From: Pedobacter sp. PF22-3
Lineage (GTDB): Bacteria; Bacteroidota; Bacteroidia; Sphingobacteriales; Sphingobacteriaceae
Assembly (NCBI RefSeq): GCF_026239555.1
Contig: NZ_JAPIVP010000025.1
Span: forward strand, 1-55,574
DNA: 55,574 nt
Reading direction: 5' to 3'
Shown one piece after another: positions 51,692 through 55,574 of this stretch (position 1 is the stretch's first letter; every line of letters begins with the position of its first letter). The notes beneath the pieces are model-generated. The model made no database searches. It was not told the origin of the DNA and saw nothing but the letters and a program-made list of their open reading frames with translations. The translations under genes and the position numbers were made by a program.

Positions 51692-53362
51692 CTATTTAAC
51701 TGGAAAAGCTGTAATTAATCTAACAACATTATCGTTATTTTTAATCCAAGCTGTCATAACTTCAATGGTTCGTCCATTGGCCCCAGTAACTTTTATAACT
51801 TGATTAAACTTAGTTCCATACTGGGTTACAGCGGTTTGAACAGCTTTACCAGAATCAAACACTAATTGTTTTGCTAATCCCGCTGAGTTTGCTTGAGTAT
51901 AACCCAGAGCTTGTTGAAACCATTTTGCTTTACTTGCCCCAACAGCATGTTCAGCATTTAGTAAATAACCCGCTAATTTTTCTTCTACGGATAACTGAGA
52001 TAAAAGGGATAAACTTCCTTTTGACCCAAAAGGAGGATTGATCTCAAATTTAATATAGGATACATGAACGGGATTACCATCATTATCATAGTTTATGCCC
52101 TCATAATCTCTTCCTCCATTAAGGCTATACCAAAGCCTTCCATACCAACTGGTTACTTTGTTTATACGAGGGGCCTTCTTAACCAATGTCTCAGAATCAA
52201 ATGGGTCCTGCTTCTTTTTATTAGGTGGATCCTGTTCTTGATTAGACGAAGAATATTGACTTTGTATTTGTCGAAACATAGCCTGTGCTTCTTCTGCATT
52301 ATCAGAGCTTACGTTTCCATTAGCATCTGTAGTTTGCATTCCATCGGGATCTATGAAACGAATTGGATTATTATTGCCATAAACGTAAGGACTAAACCTT
52401 CTGCTCGTTTCAGACATCGGGTCTATGGCATTCCACCTTCCAATCACCGGATCATAGAACCTTGCGCCGTAATCATACTGCCCCAACTCCTCCTGCAACT
52501 CCTTACCATTGTAAAGATATTTATTAGTTCCCCCAGTTGCAACTTTTCTTAAGCCAAATGCATAATAGTCGTCGCGTTGCAGCACTTCCAGCTGGTTGGT
52601 CGTAGGGTTTTGGTAAAAGGTAACCCTTACATTGCCCAAATGGTCGCTTAGGTTATATTCATAACTATAATTGTTTCCGCTTCTACGGGCTAAGCCCTCT
52701 TCGGTTTGGATAAAATCGATACTGTTATTGGTATACTGGATACCATCAATATAATTGGTAGTAGTACCACCTGCCTGTTTTTGCAGTTTTTCGCCTGCAG
52801 CATTATAAATATAAATTAAATTCTGGCTTCCAGTGACCGTTTGCGGCAGGTTAAGGAAGTTGTATCCCAGAGTGATGTTCTTCTGGCTATCGCTGGTGAG
52901 GTTACCATTGGCATCGTAAGCATAACTGCTGTTGGTAAAACCACTGATGCTGGTCAACCTGTTGCCGTTATAACCGGTATAATTGTTAGTACCAAGATTA
53001 CCACGCGCCAAACTGGTAATATTGCCCATTACATCGTAACTAATGGTTTCGTCCATGTTGTCACCTGCAGTTGCATTGGTCAGTCTGTTTAACTTGTCGT
53101 AACTATAAGTAAAGGCATTTGCCATACCGTTGGTATAATTCTGGCTAGAGATGTTGCCATTGAACTGTGGCAAGCTACCATCGTTATATTTCAGCTCCAT
53201 GCTGAACTGATCAGAATTACTGTTCTTCATCCAGCCACGTTCGTTGTAAGCAAAGGTAGTGGCCTGGGTATCGTTGTGCATGTTCTTTTTGGCCAACTGG
53301 CCGATCTCGTTGTATTCGAGGTGGTTTAGTGCAACATCTCCCTGGTTGTTGATTGTTTTCAA
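51692..53362 (-). CDS. 5'-truncated RHS protein with C-terminal DUF6883 tip (unit 2)
   Basis: A 556-codon open frame starting at a TTG. It has RHS/YD repeats (YDKLNRLTNATAGDN, YDVMGNITSLARGN, YDANGNLTSD), the core end YDYGARFYDPVIGRWNAIDP...YGNNNPIRFIDPDGM near 295-345, a linker, and a variable C-terminus (about 460-555) with LLNAEHAVGASKAKWFQQALGY, YGTKFNQVIKVTGANGRTIEVMTAWI and RLITAFPVK, which is DUF6883. In another frame the RHS sequence goes on upstream (NRYEYDHVGRKIATFE), so one base has been gained near 53365. The gene lacks an export region and probably cannot be delivered as is. Confidence 0.8.
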   Translation of the reverse strand: MKTINNQGDVALNHLEYNEIGQLAKKNMHNDTQATTFAYNERGWMKNSNSDQFSMELKYNDGSLPQFNGNISSQNYTNGMANAFTYSYDKLNRLTNATAGDNMDETISYDVMGNITSLARGNLGTNNYTGYNGNRLTSISGFTNSSYAYDANGNLTSDSQKNITLGYNFLNLPQTVTGSQNLIYIYNAAGEKLQKQAGGTTTNYIDGIQYTNNSIDFIQTEEGLARRSGNNYSYEYNLSDHLGNVRVTFYQNPTTNQLEVLQRDDYYAFGLRKVATGGTNKYLYNGKELQEELGQYDYGARFYDPVIGRWNAIDPMSETSRRFSPYVYGNNNPIRFIDPDGMQTTDANGNVSSDNAEEAQAMFRQIQSQYSSSNQEQDPPNKKKQDPFDSETLVKKAPRINKVTSWYGRLWYSLNGGRDYEGINYDNDGNPVHVSYIKFEINPPFGSKGSLSLLSQLSVEEKLAGYLLNAEHAVGASKAKWFQQALGYTQANSAGLAKQLVFDSGKAVQTAVTQYGTKFNQVIKVTGANGRTIEVMTAWIKNNDNVVRLITAFPVK

Positions 53363-53420
53363 AAGTGGCTATCTTGCGGCCTACATGATCGTACTCGTAG
53401 CGGTTGGAAAGGCGATTATA
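53363..53420 (-). pseudogene. Out-of-frame 5' remainder of RHS unit 2
   Basis: The minus-strand codons NRLSNRYEYDHVGRKIATFE are RHS-like but one frame away from the main open frame. Removing one A in the AAAA run at about 53362-53365 would join them (TFETINNQGDV). The RHS homology ends near 53420, where the XRE fragment of the opposite strand begins. Confidence 0.6.
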
Positions 53421-53456
53421 AAAGATTTTAAAGCCAAAAAAGCTTATGCAGGTTAA
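53405..53456 (+). pseudogene. XRE-type regulator C-terminal fragment (unit 2)
   Basis: Only the last 17 codons remain: VGKAIIKDFKAKKAYAG and a stop. They match the end of the longer fragment in unit 1 (LANAIIRDAKTGKAYAG). The stop overlaps the ATG of the 105-aa gene. The upstream part has been replaced by RHS DNA. Confidence 0.6.
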
Positions 53457-53763
53457 CAACTGCCACCGGGAGGTTCTACAGGCTTTAGCCGCTGGTATCG
53501 ACCCCGTAACCGGTGAAGTATTCCCTGCCGATAGCCCGTACAACCAGCCCCAAATCATAAGGGCATTATTCTTTGCCATTAACGAACTCGAAGCCCTCGC
53601 CGAAAAAGGCAATCAAGGCTTAGCTTGGAATGAACAAGAAGATAACCTGCTCACACAACGTTTCAGCGAAGGCATCAAGATTACCCAACTCGCCAAACTA
53701 CATTCCCGGACTTACGGAGCCATCAAAGCTAGATTGCTTAAACTTGGATTGCTACAGAAATAA
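53446..53763 (+). CDS. 105-aa Myb/SANT-like protein (unit 2)
   Basis: An intact 105-aa protein: EVLQALAAGIDPVTGEVFPADSPYNQPQIIRALFFAINELEALA, then KGNQGLAWNEQEDNLL, then GIKITQLAKLHSRTYGAIKARLLKLGLLQK. The last half resembles the small helix-turn-helix that ends some helicases (W..EED..L...F..G..I..LA..H.RT.GAI..RL.KLG) and probably binds nucleic acid. In both units it overlaps the end of an XRE gene, so it may have been the second gene of a regulator pair. Its function beside RHS genes is unknown. Confidence 0.75.
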   Translation: MQVNNCHREVLQALAAGIDPVTGEVFPADSPYNQPQIIRALFFAINELEALAEKGNQGLAWNEQEDNLLTQRFSEGIKITQLAKLHSRTYGAIKARLLKLGLLQK

Positions 53764-53797
53764 CAAAGCCCGGCAATTTTTAAACTGCCGGGCTTTG
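53764..53797. terminator. Terminator between convergent genes (unit 2)
   Basis: CAAAGCCCGGCA and TGCCGGGCTTTG form a perfect 12-bp stem around ATTTTTAAAC. It lies directly after the 105-aa stop and is nearly the same as the one at 51402-51436. Confidence 0.9.
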
Positions 53798-53844
53798 GAT
53801 ATTATATCGATACGAGTGACACGCTCGCACCAGCTAGGGGGGAT

Positions 53845-54206
53845 TTAATTTTTACAGTCAAAATTGACACTGCCGATCGTCGTTACCTTATTCTTATTTT
53901 TAAGAAAAACTTTATTGCTTCCTGGCGTTTTGTATATTGTATCCAGTTTGTTAATTAGTAAAAATACATTAGACTTATCTCCAAAAAAATCCAAGGTATC
54001 AATTTTACCAGTTTTGATGTCTTTTACTTCCACTATTGGGGTTGAATGCTGAGAAGAGTCTAAAAACTTTTCAACGACTACTCCGAAAAAAAAAATAGTG
54101 TTAAAATCTTGTTGCCATTTACACTTATCGTTTCCACCGAATGGGATGAATAAAAAAAGAGATGCAAATAGCAAAAAAAAAAAATTAAATATCTATATTT
54201 TTTCAT
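53845..54206 (-). CDS. Putative RHS-tip immunity protein, frameshifted in its signal sequence
   Basis: The main frame (from a TTG at 54174) gives 109 aa with a membrane or signal helix LLFASLFLFIPFGG, then NDKCKWQQDFNTIFFFGVVVEKFLD and a strand-rich end. An ATG at 54206 encodes MKKYRYLIFFF, which would complete a good leader. They are in different frames because of a run of 12 A (54173-54184); 13 A would join them. It lies just after the RHS unit-3 gene and so is its likely immunity partner. No family is recognised. Confidence 0.6.
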
Positions 54207-54212
54207 AATCAT

Positions 54213-55574
54213 CTAATGAAGAAATCTGCCAGCAGCAGCAGAAAAAGTAAATGGAATCCAAAATGGAACCGTATATGTACGCGTATTTGAACCTCCGCCC
54301 GTATATTTTGCTCCAATTGAAGGTCCAACACCAATTATATTATTTGTGACTTTCCCTTGCTTATTTAAGCCTTGGCTAAAAGACCCTGAAATGGGGCCTG
54401 CCCCTGCTCCATAAGAACGACCATCTCCAGATAGATCAAAGGTATTGCTGTTTGATTTCCCTACAAGTGCTTGTGCAGAAATTGAACCATCGAAAAACAA
54501 TGGAGTCTTTGGAGTTCCAACCGTGAAAAAGGCTTGCCCCGGACCTTCCCCCTCACTAAAAAAACCAGCAGATATTTGTAAACCTTGATAAAATAGCCCG
54601 GCACCTGCATTAATAGAAAGACCTGTTCCAAATGCATCTGGCTTAAGGGTTTTAGCCTCAATTGATAACTGTCCACTTATTGATTTAGATGCATTTTCGC
54701 CCGTTTCAGCATTTGTAGCAGAACCGTCAGAATTTAAGTTAATAGCACCAACAGTAGTGCCGTCAGTTTTTTTAGTAGCTATTTGTGCCTGTTTACCAAT
54801 ATATTCAGAATTTGTACCTTGATACTGGTCAGCAGTTTTTTGATCAATAACCCTATCATCCCATAGATATTTGTTGCCTTTTTTTACCCAATCTGTACCT
54901 TGCATACCATCAGGATCAACAAACCTAATTGGATTATTAAATCCATAATTATAAGGAGAATACCTCCTCATCTTCTCAGCTAATGGATCAATCACATTCC
55001 ACCTTCCTATCACAGGATCATATAACCTTGCGCCGTAATCATACTGTCCCAGCTCCTCTTGCAACTCCTTGCCGTTGTAAAGATACTTGTTCAGCCCCGC
55101 TTTTGCAACCGGTTCTTTTCTTAAGCCAAATGCATAATAGTCATCACGCTGCAGTACTTCTAACTGACCAGTATTGGGGTTTTTATAGAAAGTAGCCCTC
55201 ACATTTCCCAGATGGTCGTTCAGGTTATATTCATAGCTGTAACTGCCTGCGCTATTGCGCGCAATCCCCTCTTCGGTCTGGATAAAATCGATGTTGCCAT
55301 TGGTATATTGGATACCATCCACATAATCGGTAGTAGTTCCTCCGCTCTGTTTTTTCAGTTTTTCTCCTGCTGCACTGTAAGTATAACTCAGGTTCTGGCT
55401 CCCGCTTACTGTTTGTGGCAGGTTGAGGAAATTGTAGCCCAAGGTAATATTCTTTTGACTGTCACTTTTCAGATTGCCGTTGGCATCATAATCATAACTG
55501 CTATTGGTAAAACCACTGATCGTTTTAAGCCTGTTGCCTTCGTAAACCGTATAATTATTCGTACCAAAATTATC
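54213..55574 (-). CDS. RHS-repeat protein, 5' end outside the window (unit 3)
   Basis: The open frame extends without a stop to the window edge (upstream codons read NRLKTISGFTNSSYDYDANG), so the gene is partial. It has YD repeats, the core end YDYGARLYDPVIGRWNVIDP and YGFNNPIRFVDPDGM, a WVKKGNKYLWDDRVIDQKT linker and a tip of about 200 residues that is Gly/Ser-rich (GLSINAGAGLFYQGLQISAGF, TYTVPFWIPFTFSAAAGRF). RHS cores form shells that release a toxic tip. This tip is not recognised; its alternating strands could suggest a membrane-active or structural domain. Confidence 0.85.
   Translation of the reverse strand, partial: DNFGTNNYTVYEGNRLKTISGFTNSSYDYDANGNLKSDSQKNITLGYNFLNLPQTVSGSQNLSYTYSAAGEKLKKQSGGTTTDYVDGIQYTNGNIDFIQTEEGIARNSAGSYSYEYNLNDHLGNVRATFYKNPNTGQLEVLQRDDYYAFGLRKEPVAKAGLNKYLYNGKELQEELGQYDYGARLYDPVIGRWNVIDPLAEKMRRYSPYNYGFNNPIRFVDPDGMQGTDWVKKGNKYLWDDRVIDQKTADQYQGTNSEYIGKQAQIATKKTDGTTVGAINLNSDGSATNAETGENASKSISGQLSIEAKTLKPDAFGTGLSINAGAGLFYQGLQISAGFFSEGEGPGQAFFTVGTPKTPLFFDGSISAQALVGKSNSNTFDLSGDGRSYGAGAGPISGSFSQGLNKQGKVTNNIIGVGPSIGAKYTGGGSNTRTYTVPFWIPFTFSAAAGRFLH

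Noticed and set aside
52064..52552. 162-codon plus-strand frame inside the RHS unit-2 gene
   Set aside because: Antisense to the clear RHS core and linker; Ile/Arg-rich shadow composition.
1..55574. CRISPR array, tRNA, rRNA, transposase or integrase genes
   Set aside because: No regular spacer-repeat pattern, no cloverleaf or rRNA signature and no transposase or integrase motif was recognised on reading.

Overview
The window looks like chromosome from a low-GC Bacteroidota, most probably a Pedobacter-like member of the Sphingobacteriaceae. The main reasons are the -7 TAnnTTTG promoter boxes, the long (668 aa) form of urocanase, a subtype-iii (Bacteroidota-type) type VI secretion system with TssN/O/P/R, RHS proteins without a proteobacterial context, and interspersed inverted repeats of the CATTCTGAGCG...CGCTCAGAATG type. 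No rRNA, tRNA, CRISPR array or transposase was recognised.

Left part (1-15.4 kb), ordinary metabolism: a SUI1/YciH-type translation factor, a diacylglycerol-kinase-family lipid kinase, metK preceded by a promoter and a SAM-II-like riboswitch, a lone exbD, a Cu/Zn superoxide dismutase lipoprotein, a small hypothetical protein, an EamA/RhtA-like exporter, an mdaB-ygiN-like quinone/quinol pair with a divergent LysR gene, a four-PAS histidine kinase, and the histidine-utilisation genes hutH-hutU with a divergent LysR gene.

Middle-left part (15.5-22.5 kb), a decaying accessory island on the minus strand: small membrane proteins, three copies and one broken fragment of a putative immunity-type family, an orphan copy of the C-terminal tip of a large secreted-protein candidate, and a 288-bp duplication of the start of one membrane gene. 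Several of these genes carry a frameshift or stop.

Central part (22.4-48.1 kb), a T6SS-iii locus. The vgrG-led cargo operon reads vgrG, a 57-aa protein, a DUF2931-like lipoprotein, a DUF2235 (Tle-type) lipase, a 329-aa unknown, a DUF4280 PAAR-like protein, a 917-aa effector candidate and an overlapping lipoprotein. Then follow two tandem hcp (tssD) genes, a flavodoxin-fold reductase, tssC, tssB, tssH (clpV), tssR, a PKD-domain tssP, tssO and a second TssO-like gene. Divergent to these are tssE and tssF, then tssG on the opposite strand, then tssN and tssK ending in a strong terminator. No tssQ was recognised. Together these encode the sheath, tube, spike, baseplate, envelope complex, recycling ATPase and cargo of a contractile injector.

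Right part (48.1-55.6 kb): a repeat-rich gene-poor stretch, a GH11-like xylanase lipoprotein, a small lipoprotein, and then a tandem array of RHS units. Each unit holds an RHS end with its own C-terminal tip, an immunity-type gene, a terminator, and a convergent XRE-fragment/105-aa gene pair. One tip is DUF6883 with a DUF4926 partner. The last RHS gene runs off the window end.
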